Below are positions 23,246-31,665 of a stretch of 36,750 nucleotides of DNA, piece by piece (the first letter of the stretch is position 1; every line of letters starts with the position of its first letter). Source of the DNA: Azonexus sp. (GTDB taxonomy: Bacteria > Pseudomonadota > Gammaproteobacteria > Burkholderiales > Rhodocyclaceae); NCBI GenBank assembly GCA_031274715.1, contig JAISPT010000061.1:1-36750 (forward strand). Reading direction: 5' to 3'. A program made the translations under genes and the position numbers. The notes below the pieces were generated by a model, which worked only from the letters and a program-made list of their open reading frames with translations, was not told the origin of the DNA and searched no databases.

Positions 23246-25225
23246 ATGAACCGCCCCCTCACCCTGCTCCTCGGCGTGCATGCCCACCAGCCGGTCGGCA
23301 ATTTCCCGGAAGTCATCGAGGATGCTCACCAGCGCTGCTACAAGCCCTTCCTCGAAACCCTGCACGCTTATCCCGAATTCCGTTTCGCCGCGCACTTCTC
23401 CGGTTGGCTGCTCGATTGGCTGCGCGAGCGCCATCCGGACGACATGGAATTGCTGGCGGCCATGGTCCGCCGCGGCCAAGTCGAGTTGTTCAGTTCCGGT
23501 GACACCGAACCGGTGCTGGCGGCCATTCCGCACCGCGACCGGGTCGGCCAGCTACGTGCGCTAAATGACAAGCTGGCCACATGGACCGGCGTGCGTCCGC
23601 GTGGCGCCTGGCTGACTGAACGCGTCTGGGAATCGTCAGTAGTGCCAGCGCTGGCCGAAAGTGGCATCGCCTACGTCACTGTCGACGACTACCATTTCCT
23701 GTGCACCGGCAAGACGGTGGACGGGCTGGACGGCTATTTCAGCACCGAGGAAAGCGGTACCCGGCTCGACCTCTTCCCCATCTCCGAAGCCCTGCGCTAC
23801 CGCCTGCCCTTCGCGCCAGCGGTCGAGGTCGTTGCCTATCTCGAAGGCCTGGCCGCCGCCGGACGCAGCGCCGCCATCTACTTCGACGACATCGAGAAAT
23901 TCGGCATTTGGCCGGAAACCCACGACTGGGTCTACGGCCGCGGCTGGCTGCGGGCCATGATCGAGGGCGTGTTGGCCAGTCCAACGATCGCCACCGCCAC
24001 CTATGGCGATTTCCACGCCCGGAATGCCTCGCACGGCGTCGTCTATCTGCCGACCACCTCGTACAGCGAGATGAATGAATGGACACTGCCGATGCCGGCT
24101 GCCGGCATCTACGCCGAGTTACTCGCCGCCGAGCAGGCTGCCGGCCGCGGCGAACGCTACCGTCCCTTCCTGCGTGGCGGCATCTGGCGCAATTTCCTCA
24201 GCCGCTATCCGGAAGCCAATTGGCTGCACAAGCGCATGCTCGGCCTCTCGGCCCGTCTCGCCGAACTGCCGGCGCCGCCGCCGGCGCTAACCACCGAGTT
24301 GTACCGTGCCCAGGCCAACGACGCCTACTGGCACGGTCTGTTTGGCGGCCTCTACCTGCCACACCTGCGGCGGGCCGTGTGGGCCAACCTGGTCGAACTG
24401 GAAGCCGGGCTCGACGCACTGCAACCGCGCCCGGCAGTGCAAGTGCTCGACCTCGACCTCGACGGCCACGGTGAAATTTTCGTCCACGGCCCGGAACTGC
24501 AAGTCGTGGTGCGCGACGACGGCTTGGCCGCCGCTTGCGAGCTATCCAGCTACCGCCTGCGGCACAACTTCGCCGACAGCCTGCGCCGCTACCACGAGCA
24601 TTACCACGACCGCATCGGCAGTGCGCCAAGCGAACACCAGGGCGACGGCATCGCCTCGGCCCACGACATCGTCCGCTGCAAGCAGCCAATCAGCGCTGCC
24701 GACATCATGCCGGACACCCTGCCGCGCGCGCTCTGCCTCGACCGCCTCGACGACGTTCCGGTCACTGACTACCGGGTGGCCGAAGCAATGGCAGCGCACT
24801 TCATCCGGCCCGGCATCACCAAGCGCTATACGGTCGATGCCGGCGTACTGACTATCTACTGGGAATTCACCGGTCTGGCCGGCCGCCGCTTCGCCACCGA
24901 GCTGAACTTGGCCATGCCCAGTTGCGACGGCTTCCTCGGCCGCTATGTGCTGGCCGACGGCAGCATCGGCGGCGGTTTCGGCCAGCCGCTGCAACTGGTT
25001 GAAGCCGAGTCCCTGACGCTGGAAGACGGCGTACTCGGCGGCCACATCGTACTGCGGGCGACGCCCGCTGCCGCACTGGAATGCCGGCCCCATCAGACGG
25101 TTTCGCAATCCGAGGCCGGCTTTGAGAAAATCATGCAATCGGCCGAACTGCAATGGTGCTGGGTAATTCCCGACGCCGCCTGCACCTTATGCCTCCAACT
25201 GAGCATCGCTCCCCTCTCGTCATGA
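23246..25225 (+). CDS. GH57 4-alpha-glucanotransferase-like enzyme
   Basis: The 659-aa protein matches in layout and length the Thermococcus litoralis 4-alpha-glucanotransferase. Motifs are VHAHQPVGNF near residue 12, GQVELFSSGDTEPVL, WLTERVWES with the probable nucleophile Glu125, and IYFDDIEKFGIWP with the acid/base Asp at 214 or 215. The C-terminal half (about 390–655) is the beta-rich DUF1925/1926-type region. It would transfer glucan segments between maltodextrins, or hydrolyse them. GGAG six bases before the ATG supports the start. Its stop overlaps the glgP ATG (ATGA). Cassette 1 separates it from the upstream GH57 gene. Confidence 0.9.
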   Translation: MNRPLTLLLGVHAHQPVGNFPEVIEDAHQRCYKPFLETLHAYPEFRFAAHFSGWLLDWLRERHPDDMELLAAMVRRGQVELFSSGDTEPVLAAIPHRDRVGQLRALNDKLATWTGVRPRGAWLTERVWESSVVPALAESGIAYVTVDDYHFLCTGKTVDGLDGYFSTEESGTRLDLFPISEALRYRLPFAPAVEVVAYLEGLAAAGRSAAIYFDDIEKFGIWPETHDWVYGRGWLRAMIEGVLASPTIATATYGDFHARNASHGVVYLPTTSYSEMNEWTLPMPAAGIYAELLAAEQAAGRGERYRPFLRGGIWRNFLSRYPEANWLHKRMLGLSARLAELPAPPPALTTELYRAQANDAYWHGLFGGLYLPHLRRAVWANLVELEAGLDALQPRPAVQVLDLDLDGHGEIFVHGPELQVVVRDDGLAAACELSSYRLRHNFADSLRRYHEHYHDRIGSAPSEHQGDGIASAHDIVRCKQPISAADIMPDTLPRALCLDRLDDVPVTDYRVAEAMAAHFIRPGITKRYTVDAGVLTIYWEFTGLAGRRFATELNLAMPSCDGFLGRYVLADGSIGGGFGQPLQLVEAESLTLEDGVLGGHIVLRATPAAALECRPHQTVSQSEAGFEKIMQSAELQWCWVIPDAACTLCLQLSIAPLSS

Positions 25226-27789
25226 CCGGTACCGTCTACCAAATCGAAGTCAATCCGCAACTGCCGGAACGACTGGAACGCCTCGAAGAACTGGCCAATA
25301 ACCTGTGGTACAGCTGGGACCGGCCGACCCAGGGTCTGTTCGCCAGCCTGTCGCATCCGCTGTGGGAGGCCACCAGCCACAACCCCAAAGCCTTCTTGAA
25401 GCGTGCCGACCAGAAGCGACTCGAGGCCACGGCCGAGAACCCGGTCTTCCTCGGTGCCCTAAACCGTGTACTGTCGGCCTACGACGGCTACCACGCAATG
25501 CCCGGCCTGGCCCACGTGCACGGCCAGCCCTTCCGTGCCGACGACCTGATCGCCTATTTCTGCGCCGAATTCGGCTTCCACGAAAGCCTGCCGATCTATT
25601 CCGGCGGTCTCGGCATCCTCGCCGGCGACCATTGCAAAGCGGCCAGTGACATGGGCCTGCCCTTCATCGGCGTCGGCCTGCTCTACCGCCAGGGCTACTT
25701 TTCCCAGACGCTGGACGCCGACGGCCAGCAGCAGGCGACCTATGCCGATTCCGACTTCGATGATCTGCCGGTATCACCGGTGCTCAACGCCGAAGGCGGC
25801 GAATTGCGGATCGGCGTCGAGCTGCCGGGGCGGACGGTGCAGGCCAAGGTCTGGGAGGTCCGCGTCGGCCATGTCCGGCTGATCCTGCTCGACACCTGGC
25901 TGGCGGAAAACTCCGCCTTCGACCGCGAGATCACTCACCGCCTGTACGGCGGCGACAAGACCTCGCGCATCGAGCAGGAAATCCTGCTCGGCGTCGGCGG
26001 CACCCGGGCCCTGGCCAAGCTCGGCCTACGGCCGACGGTGTGGCACGTCAACGAGGGCCATGCCGCCTTCCTGATCCTCGAACGCATTCGCGGCCTGGTC
26101 GGCGGTGGCCTACCCTTCGCCGCGGCGCTGGAAGCCGTGGCGGCCGGCACGGTGTTTACCACGCACACGCCGGTGCCGGCCGGCCACGATCATTTTTCCG
26201 AGGACATGATCCGCCAGTACTTCTCGGCCTGGTGCCAGGAACTCGGCCTCGATGCCGCGACGCTGCTGGCGCTCGGCGCCCAGCCGGGCAAGAGCGACTT
26301 CAACATGACGGCGCTGGCGCTGCGCGGCTCACGCCACCACAACGGTGTCTCGCGCATTCACGGCGGCGTCTCGGCCAATATCTGCCGCTACCTGTGGCCG
26401 CAGATCCAACCTGCCGAGAACCCGATGGACTACGTGACCAATGGCGTCCATCTGCCGACCTTCCTGGCCCCGGAATGGTTCGACACTTTCGAGCGCTACC
26501 TCGGCATCGGCTGGCAGGAGCGGCAGACCGAGCCGGTCAATTGGCGCGGCATCGCCGAGATTCCCGACGCCACCTTCTGGAGCATCCGCCAACAACTGAA
26601 GGCCAAACTGCTGAAGCTGGTACGCGAGCGCATCCGCACCCAGCACCAGCGCAACCAGGGCTCGCCGGCGCATCTCGACCGGCTGTTGAAATTCGTCGAT
26701 CCCGACAATCCGAACATCCTGACCATCGGCTTCGCCCGCCGCTTCGCCACCTACAAGCGGGCGGCACTGTTGTTCCACGATCCGCGCTGGCTGCGCGAGT
26801 TGATCTGCCAAGCCGACCGGCCAGTGCTCTTCCTGTTCGCCGGCAAGGCCCATCCGGCCGACCAGCCAGGCCAGGAGATCATTCGCCGCATCGCCCAGAT
26901 GGCCCGACGGCCGGAATTCGAGGGGCGCATCCTGCTGGTCGAGGGCTACGATCTGCATCTGTCGCGCTCCTTGGTCGCCGGCGTCGACGTCTGGCTCAAC
27001 AACCCGATCTACCCGCTGGAAGCTTCTGGTACCTCCGGCATGAAAGCGGCGATGAACGGCGCGCTCAACCTGTCGGTACTCGACGGCTGGTGGGGCGAGG
27101 GCTACGACGACAGCGGCGAGATCACCAACGGCTGGGCGATCAAGCCGGTGCCGGCGCATCTCGACGAGGTCCAGCGCGATGCCGAGGAAGCCCGCTCGTT
27201 GTACGAGATCCTGCAAGACCAGGTGATCCCGACCTACTACCGCACCGGGCCGATGGGCTACTCGGCGGAATGGGTGGCCATGGCCAAGCGCTCGATCGCC
27301 TCGATCGCGCCGCGCTTCAACGTCACGCGCATGGTTGGCGAATACGTCCGCAAGTTTTACGCGCCGGCGGCCGAAGTCGGCCGCCGCTACGCCGCCGGCG
27401 ATTTCACCGTCGCCCGCGACGTTGCCCGGTGGAAGGCCCGGGTCCGCGCTGCTTGGCCGGGCGTGCGCCTGCTGCGCCTGGACCAGCCGGAGCGACGGCT
27501 CAAGTTCGGCAACGCGCTGCGCATCGAAATCGCCGTGCAGTTGAACGGCCTCGTCCCCGGCGACGTTACCGTCGAGGCTCTGATTGGCCGCCCCGGCCTC
27601 TCAGCCGGCAACGGCAAGCTGCGCCGCTATCCGCTGCAATGCACCGGCGGTACCCAGCACGGCGAAGCGCTGTATACCCTGGACCTGACACCGGAACAGT
27701 GCGGCCGGCTGGAATACCGCATCCGCGTCTTCCCAGCCCATACCGCCCTCATCCACCCCTTCGAAACCGGTTTGATGCTCTGGCTATGA
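25222..27789 (+). CDS. glgP: Alpha-glucan (glycogen) phosphorylase
   Basis: The 855-aa PLP enzyme releases glucose 1-phosphate from glycogen or maltodextrin ends. It is of the Thermotoga/DUF3417-bearing alpha-glucan phosphorylase type: the N-terminal LPERLERLEELANNLWYSWD block is DUF3417. It also shows NEGHAAFLILERIR, TTHTPVPAGHD, FARRFATYKRA and EASGTSGMKAAMNGALNLS, with PLP on Lys608. The ATG at 25222 overlaps the GH57 stop; earlier in-frame ATGs at 25153 and 25189 lie inside the GH57 coding region. The stop overlaps the pgi start (ATGA). Tight coupling with both neighbours suggests coordinated degradation and recycling. Confidence 0.95.
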   Translation: MTGTVYQIEVNPQLPERLERLEELANNLWYSWDRPTQGLFASLSHPLWEATSHNPKAFLKRADQKRLEATAENPVFLGALNRVLSAYDGYHAMPGLAHVHGQPFRADDLIAYFCAEFGFHESLPIYSGGLGILAGDHCKAASDMGLPFIGVGLLYRQGYFSQTLDADGQQQATYADSDFDDLPVSPVLNAEGGELRIGVELPGRTVQAKVWEVRVGHVRLILLDTWLAENSAFDREITHRLYGGDKTSRIEQEILLGVGGTRALAKLGLRPTVWHVNEGHAAFLILERIRGLVGGGLPFAAALEAVAAGTVFTTHTPVPAGHDHFSEDMIRQYFSAWCQELGLDAATLLALGAQPGKSDFNMTALALRGSRHHNGVSRIHGGVSANICRYLWPQIQPAENPMDYVTNGVHLPTFLAPEWFDTFERYLGIGWQERQTEPVNWRGIAEIPDATFWSIRQQLKAKLLKLVRERIRTQHQRNQGSPAHLDRLLKFVDPDNPNILTIGFARRFATYKRAALLFHDPRWLRELICQADRPVLFLFAGKAHPADQPGQEIIRRIAQMARRPEFEGRILLVEGYDLHLSRSLVAGVDVWLNNPIYPLEASGTSGMKAAMNGALNLSVLDGWWGEGYDDSGEITNGWAIKPVPAHLDEVQRDAEEARSLYEILQDQVIPTYYRTGPMGYSAEWVAMAKRSIASIAPRFNVTRMVGEYVRKFYAPAAEVGRRYAAGDFTVARDVARWKARVRAAWPGVRLLRLDQPERRLKFGNALRIEIAVQLNGLVPGDVTVEALIGRPGLSAGNGKLRRYPLQCTGGTQHGEALYTLDLTPEQCGRLEYRIRVFPAHTALIHPFETGLMLWL

Positions 27790-29381
27790 CCCTGATCCCG
27801 AACCTGCCACACTCCCCCGCCTGGCAAGCCCTAGCGACGCATGCCGCCAGCCTACGCCAACGCCACCTGCGCCAACTGTTCGCCGAGGACGCCCAGCGCT
27901 TCGCCCGTTTTTCCCGGCAACACGACGGTCTGCTGCTGGATTTTTCCAAGCAGCGCATCGACGCCGACACCCACCGCCTCCTGCTCAACCTCGCCGCCGC
28001 TGCCAACATCGACGGCTGGCGGCAAAAAATGCTGGCCGGCGAAGCGATCAACCACACCGAAGGCCGCGCCGTCCGCCATGTCGCGCTACGCGCCGGCAGC
28101 GCCGCGCCGGCGGAAGTGCGCATCGTACTCGAACGCCTACAAGCCTGCTGCGAGAGCATCCACAGCGGTGCCTGGCGCGGCTACACCGGCGAGCGCATCA
28201 CCGACGTCGTCAATATCGGCATCGGCGGCTCCGACCTCGGTCCGCGCATGGCCACTCGGGCACTGGCCGCACAGCAACAGCCGGATTTGCGCGTGCATTT
28301 TGTCGCCAACGTCGACGGTGCCGACATCGCCCCGCTACTCGCCGGCCTCAACCCGCGCACAACGCTGTTCATCATCGCCAGCAAGACCTTCACCACGCAA
28401 GAGACGCTGATCAACGCCGCCACCGCCCGCGCTTGGCTGCTCGCCACCGCGGATAACGAAACTGCCATAGCCCGCCACTTCGTCGCCATTTCAACCGCCC
28501 GCGAACGGACCCGCGCCTTCGGCATCGCCGACGCCAACGTCTTTGAATTTTGGGACTGGGTCGGCGGTCGCTTCTCGCTGTGGTCGGCGATCGGGCTGTC
28601 GCTGGCGCTGGCCGTCGGCTGGCATCAGTTCGAGCAGTTACTGGCTGGCGCCCGGGCAATGGACGAGCACTTCGCCAGCGCCCCGGCCGCCGACAACCTG
28701 CCGCTGACACTGGCCCTGCTCACGCTGTGGAATACCGACTTCCTCGACGCCCACACCACCGCTGTACTGCCCTACAGCCAGTCGCTGGAACGATTGCCGG
28801 CCTACCTACAACAACTCGAAATGGAGAGTAACGGCAAGCAGACCGACCGCGCCGGTCAACGGTTGGCCGTAACCACCAACCCTATCGTCTGGGGCGAGGC
28901 CGGCACCAACGGCCAGCACTCCTTCTACCAGTTGCTACACCAGGGCGGCCAACTCATCCCCTGCGACTTCATCGCCCTGCGCGATAGCGACTTCCCGCTG
29001 CCCAATCACCACCGGTCGCTGCTGGCCAACTGCCTGGCCCAGTCGGCGGCACTGGCCTTCGGCCAAACCGCTGAGGAAGTACGCGCCGCCGGCGTCGCCG
29101 AAACGCTGCTGCCGTACAAGCTGTTCCCCGGCAACCAGCCGTCGACCACGCTGCTGCTGCCGACGCTCAACGCTTACACGCTGGGTCAGTTGCTGGTGCT
29201 GTACGAACACAAAGTGTTCTGCCTCGGCGTGCTGTGGAACATCAATTCCTTCGACCAGTGGGGCGTCGAACTCGGCAAGACCTTGGCCGGCCGGCTGGAG
29301 CCGCTCATCGCCACAGAAGGCGACGACAGCGCCTTCGATAGCTCGACCCGTGGTTTGTTGGCGGCGCTCAACAGGCGTTAG
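27786..29381 (+). CDS. pgi: Glucose-6-phosphate isomerase
   Basis: The 531-aa enzyme interconverts glucose 6-phosphate and fructose 6-phosphate. Blocks seen are NIGIGGSDLGPRMATRAL, SKTFTTQETL, the PGI signature in WDWVGGRFSLWSAIGLSLAL, and EMESNGKQTDRAG near the active-site Glu. The start is fixed by ATGA overlap with glgP. Its last codon and stop (CGT TAG) run into the left edge of cassette 2: only CG is native. Without the cassette the frame reads CGA TAA, so the encoded C-terminus NRR is unchanged. It links the glycogen pool to glycolysis. Confidence 0.96.
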   Translation: MTLIPNLPHSPAWQALATHAASLRQRHLRQLFAEDAQRFARFSRQHDGLLLDFSKQRIDADTHRLLLNLAAAANIDGWRQKMLAGEAINHTEGRAVRHVALRAGSAAPAEVRIVLERLQACCESIHSGAWRGYTGERITDVVNIGIGGSDLGPRMATRALAAQQQPDLRVHFVANVDGADIAPLLAGLNPRTTLFIIASKTFTTQETLINAATARAWLLATADNETAIARHFVAISTARERTRAFGIADANVFEFWDWVGGRFSLWSAIGLSLALAVGWHQFEQLLAGARAMDEHFASAPAADNLPLTLALLTLWNTDFLDAHTTAVLPYSQSLERLPAYLQQLEMESNGKQTDRAGQRLAVTTNPIVWGEAGTNGQHSFYQLLHQGGQLIPCDFIALRDSDFPLPNHHRSLLANCLAQSAALAFGQTAEEVRAAGVAETLLPYKLFPGNQPSTTLLLPTLNAYTLGQLLVLYEHKVFCLGVLWNINSFDQWGVELGKTLAGRLEPLIATEGDDSAFDSSTRGLLAALNRR

Positions 29382-29389
29382 GCTTAGCA

Positions 29390-29626
29390 ATGACACTGAA
29401 ACTCTTAGCTTCCGATCAAACTTCAGGTGAAATTTTGGTTCGCGTTATTCACATTGTGATTGGGCTATGCCTATTGGGGGTTGCTGCATGGTTCTGGCTC
29501 GCCGTTCCATTATTCAATCCGTACGGGTTTTTCGGTTTTCTAGTGGCTGGCGCAATTCCCTTCTTGGCCGCACTCTTCGGCAGTCGAAAAACCATTTTTC
29601 AACTGCTACTGTTTGGGTGGGTTTAA
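29390..29626 (+). CDS. Cassette-encoded small membrane protein, 78 aa
   Basis: The product has two hydrophobic segments, about residues 18–38 and 45–64, with FNPYGFFGF between them and a basic SRKT after the second. I do not recognise a family. Many integron cassettes encode such small membrane proteins of unknown role. It starts 12 bases inside the cassette. An alternative frame, 29467–29649, ends with its TAA inside the attC core GCCTAAC, but its product lacks convincing features. Composition is low in G+C compared with pgi and glgA. Confidence 0.6.
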   Translation: MTLKLLASDQTSGEILVRVIHIVIGLCLLGVAAWFWLAVPLFNPYGFFGFLVAGAIPFLAALFGSRKTIFQLLLFGWV

Positions 29627-29643
29627 GGCATGGCTGGCGTTGT

Positions 29644-29693
29644 GCCTAACACTGTGCTCAACCCGGACGGCTTCGCCGCCGGTTAACGTAGCG
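29644..29693 (+). other. attC-like site of cassette 2
   Basis: The site runs GCCTAAC ... CTCAACCCGGACGGC–TTC–GCCGCCGGTTAAC ... G. AACCCGGACGGC pairs with GCCGCCGGTT apart from two unpaired bases (C and A), as expected of attC stems with extrahelical bases. It shares GCCTAAC, TCAACCCGGAC, GCTTCGCCGC and TTAAC with the site at 23187–23234. Confidence 0.72.
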
Positions 29694-29703
29694 ATAACCA
29701 ACG

Positions 29704-31161
29704 ATGAAAACCACCTCCATCCTCTTCGCCACCTCGGAAATGGCGCCCTGGGTCAAGACCGGCGGTCTTGGCGATGTCGCCGCCGCGTTGCCGGCGGCGT
29801 TGCACCGCGCCGGCAACGACATCCGCGTACTGCTGCCCCATTATCCGGCGCTGCGCCAGGCCTTCCCGCAGGCCACGGCGGTCGCCGAACTGCCAGCACT
29901 GGCCCCGGCCCTGCCCGCCGCTCGCCTGTTGGCGGCCGAGGCCGACGGCCTGCCGCTGTTGCTGCTCGACTGCCCGCCGCTGTACGACCGTCCGGGCAAC
30001 CCCTATGTCGGTGCCGATGGCCTCGACTGGCCCGACAACGCCATCCGCTTCGGCCTACTGTCGCGGGTCGCGGCCTTGCTCGGTCAGGCCGCCTCGCCGC
30101 TCGGCTGGCAGCCCGACGTGGTGCACGTCAACGATTGGCAAACGGCGCTGGCAGCGGCCTGGCTGCATTACGAGGGCGGCGCGGCCAGTGTCGTCACCGT
30201 GCATAACATCGCCTTCCAGGGCTGCTTCGAGGAGCCGCTGCGCGCCGCCCTCGGCCTGCCGGAAGCCGCCTGGCGCTTCGATGGCGTCGAATATCACGGC
30301 TTGCTGTCCTTCCTCAAAGCCGGTCTGCAACTGGCGACGCGGATTTCCACGGTCAGCCCGAGCTATGCCCGGGAAATCCAGGATGAAGCCTTTGGTTACG
30401 GCCTGGCCCCATTGCTGCGTCATCGCCGCGAAGCTTTGCACGGCATCCTCAACGGCATCGACCCGGTTCTCTGGAACCCCACCACCGACCCGGCGCTGGC
30501 CGCCCCCTACGCGGCCAACCGGCTGGCCGCCAAGCGCGCCAACAAACTGGCCCTGCAACAGGAAATGGGCCTCGATCCGGCAACCGACCGGCCGCTATTC
30601 GGTGTCGTCAGCCGGCTGACCGAACAGAAGGGCCACGACATGCTACTCGCCCTCGGCGATGCCCTGCCCGAGTTGCCGGCCCAGTTGGTCATCCTCGGCA
30701 GCGGCGACAAGGCGCTCGAAGCGGGTTTTCTCGCACTGGCGGAAAAACTGCCGGGACAGGTCGCAGTCAAACTCGGCTTCGACGAGACCCTGGCCCACCG
30801 CATCGAGGCCGGCGCTGATTGCTTCTTGATGCCGTCGCGCTTCGAACCTTGCGGCCTGAACCAGATGTACAGCCTGCGCTACGGCACGCCGCCGCTGGTC
30901 CAAGCCACCGGCGGCTTGGCCGACACGGTTGTCGATGTCAACGAAGCCACGCTGGCCGACAAGACCGCCAACGGCTTCGTCATGGCCGACGGCAGCACCG
31001 ACGCCCTATGGCAAGCCATGCAGCGTGCCACCATAGCCTGGCTCGACAAGCGGCTGTGGCTGCGCATCCAGCAAAACGGCATGCGCTGCGACTTTTCCTG
31101 GCACCACGCCGCTAACGACTATAGCCGCCTGTACCGCGACGCTCTCGCCGCCCATCGCTGA
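29704..31161 (+). CDS. glgA: Glycogen synthase (ADP-glucose)
   Basis: The 485-aa GT5 enzyme extends alpha-1,4-glucan chains from ADP-glucose. The N-terminus FATSEMAPWVKTGGLGDV carries the ADP-glucose site Lys18. DVVHVNDWQTAL and TVHNIAFQG follow, and RFEPCGLNQMYSLRYGT contains the conserved Glu381 of retaining GT-B transferases. Length equals the family norm. It lies 12 bp before folA on the same strand, so folA is probably transcribed with it. Cassette 2 separates it from pgi; the ribosome site is weak. Confidence 0.97.
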   Translation: MKTTSILFATSEMAPWVKTGGLGDVAAALPAALHRAGNDIRVLLPHYPALRQAFPQATAVAELPALAPALPAARLLAAEADGLPLLLLDCPPLYDRPGNPYVGADGLDWPDNAIRFGLLSRVAALLGQAASPLGWQPDVVHVNDWQTALAAAWLHYEGGAASVVTVHNIAFQGCFEEPLRAALGLPEAAWRFDGVEYHGLLSFLKAGLQLATRISTVSPSYAREIQDEAFGYGLAPLLRHRREALHGILNGIDPVLWNPTTDPALAAPYAANRLAAKRANKLALQQEMGLDPATDRPLFGVVSRLTEQKGHDMLLALGDALPELPAQLVILGSGDKALEAGFLALAEKLPGQVAVKLGFDETLAHRIEAGADCFLMPSRFEPCGLNQMYSLRYGTPPLVQATGGLADTVVDVNEATLADKTANGFVMADGSTDALWQAMQRATIAWLDKRLWLRIQQNGMRCDFSWHHAANDYSRLYRDALAAHR

Positions 31162-31173
31162 AAGAATCTTGGC

Positions 31174-31665
31174 ATGCCCGAAATCGTCCTCATCGCCGCC
31201 ATCGCCCGCAACCGTGTGATCGGCCGCGACAACCAACTGCTGTGGAACGTGCCGGAAGACATGGCGCACTTCAAGGCGCTGACCCAGAGCCATGCAGTGC
31301 TGATGGGACGCAAGACCTGGGAATCACTGCCAGCACGCTTCCGGCCGCTGCCCGGACGGCGCAACATCGTCATTTCCCGGCAAACCAACTACACGGCGCC
31401 GGGCGCCGAGCTGGCCTCGTCGCTGGACGCGGCCCTGGCACTCGTGGCCGGGCAGGAAACCGTGTTCGTCATCGGCGGCGGCGACATCTACCGCCAGGCC
31501 CTGGCGCTGGCCGACCGCCTGGAATTGACCGAGCTTGACCTGGAACCCGAGGGCGACGCCTGGTTCCCCGTCTGGGATCGCAGCCAATGGCACGAGACCG
31601 CGCGCCAGACGCAACGCAGCGAAACCGGTCTTGGCTACGCCTTCGTCACCTGGAAGCGGGTTTAG
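31174..31665 (+). CDS. folA: Dihydrofolate reductase
   Basis: The 163-aa enzyme reduces dihydrofolate with NADPH and regenerates the THF consumed by thymidylate synthase. Markers are IAAIARNRVIGRDNQLLW, Asp29 in NVPEDMAHFK (the E. coli Asp27 position), LMGRKTWESLP, and VIGGGDIYRQAL. The length is typical of chromosomal DHFR. In many beta- and gammaproteobacteria folA sits next to thyA; here the two are at opposite ends of the glycogen cluster. Confidence 0.97.
   Translation: MPEIVLIAAIARNRVIGRDNQLLWNVPEDMAHFKALTQSHAVLMGRKTWESLPARFRPLPGRRNIVISRQTNYTAPGAELASSLDAALALVAGQETVFVIGGGDIYRQALALADRLELTELDLEPEGDAWFPVWDRSQWHETARQTQRSETGLGYAFVTWKRV

Larger units (their letters stand above)
29378..29693 (+). 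mobile_element. Integron-type gene cassette 2 (between pgi and glgA)
   Basis: The left boundary GGCG29377|TTAGGC is a classical integron R' core. An attC-like site begins GCCTAAC at 29644 and ends at G29693|ATAACC, again a G|AT secondary junction. The 316-bp unit is AT-rich relative to pgi and glgA. Joining 29377 to 29694 restores AGG CGA TAA for pgi and leaves six bases before the glgA ATG, a normal operon spacing. This reconstruction is strong evidence that the segment was inserted as a unit. Confidence 0.78.

Noticed and set aside
26040..27785. Plus-strand open frame upstream of pgi inside glgP
   Set aside because: It is an Arg/Pro-rich shadow frame of glgP. pgi starts at the ATGA overlap at 27786.
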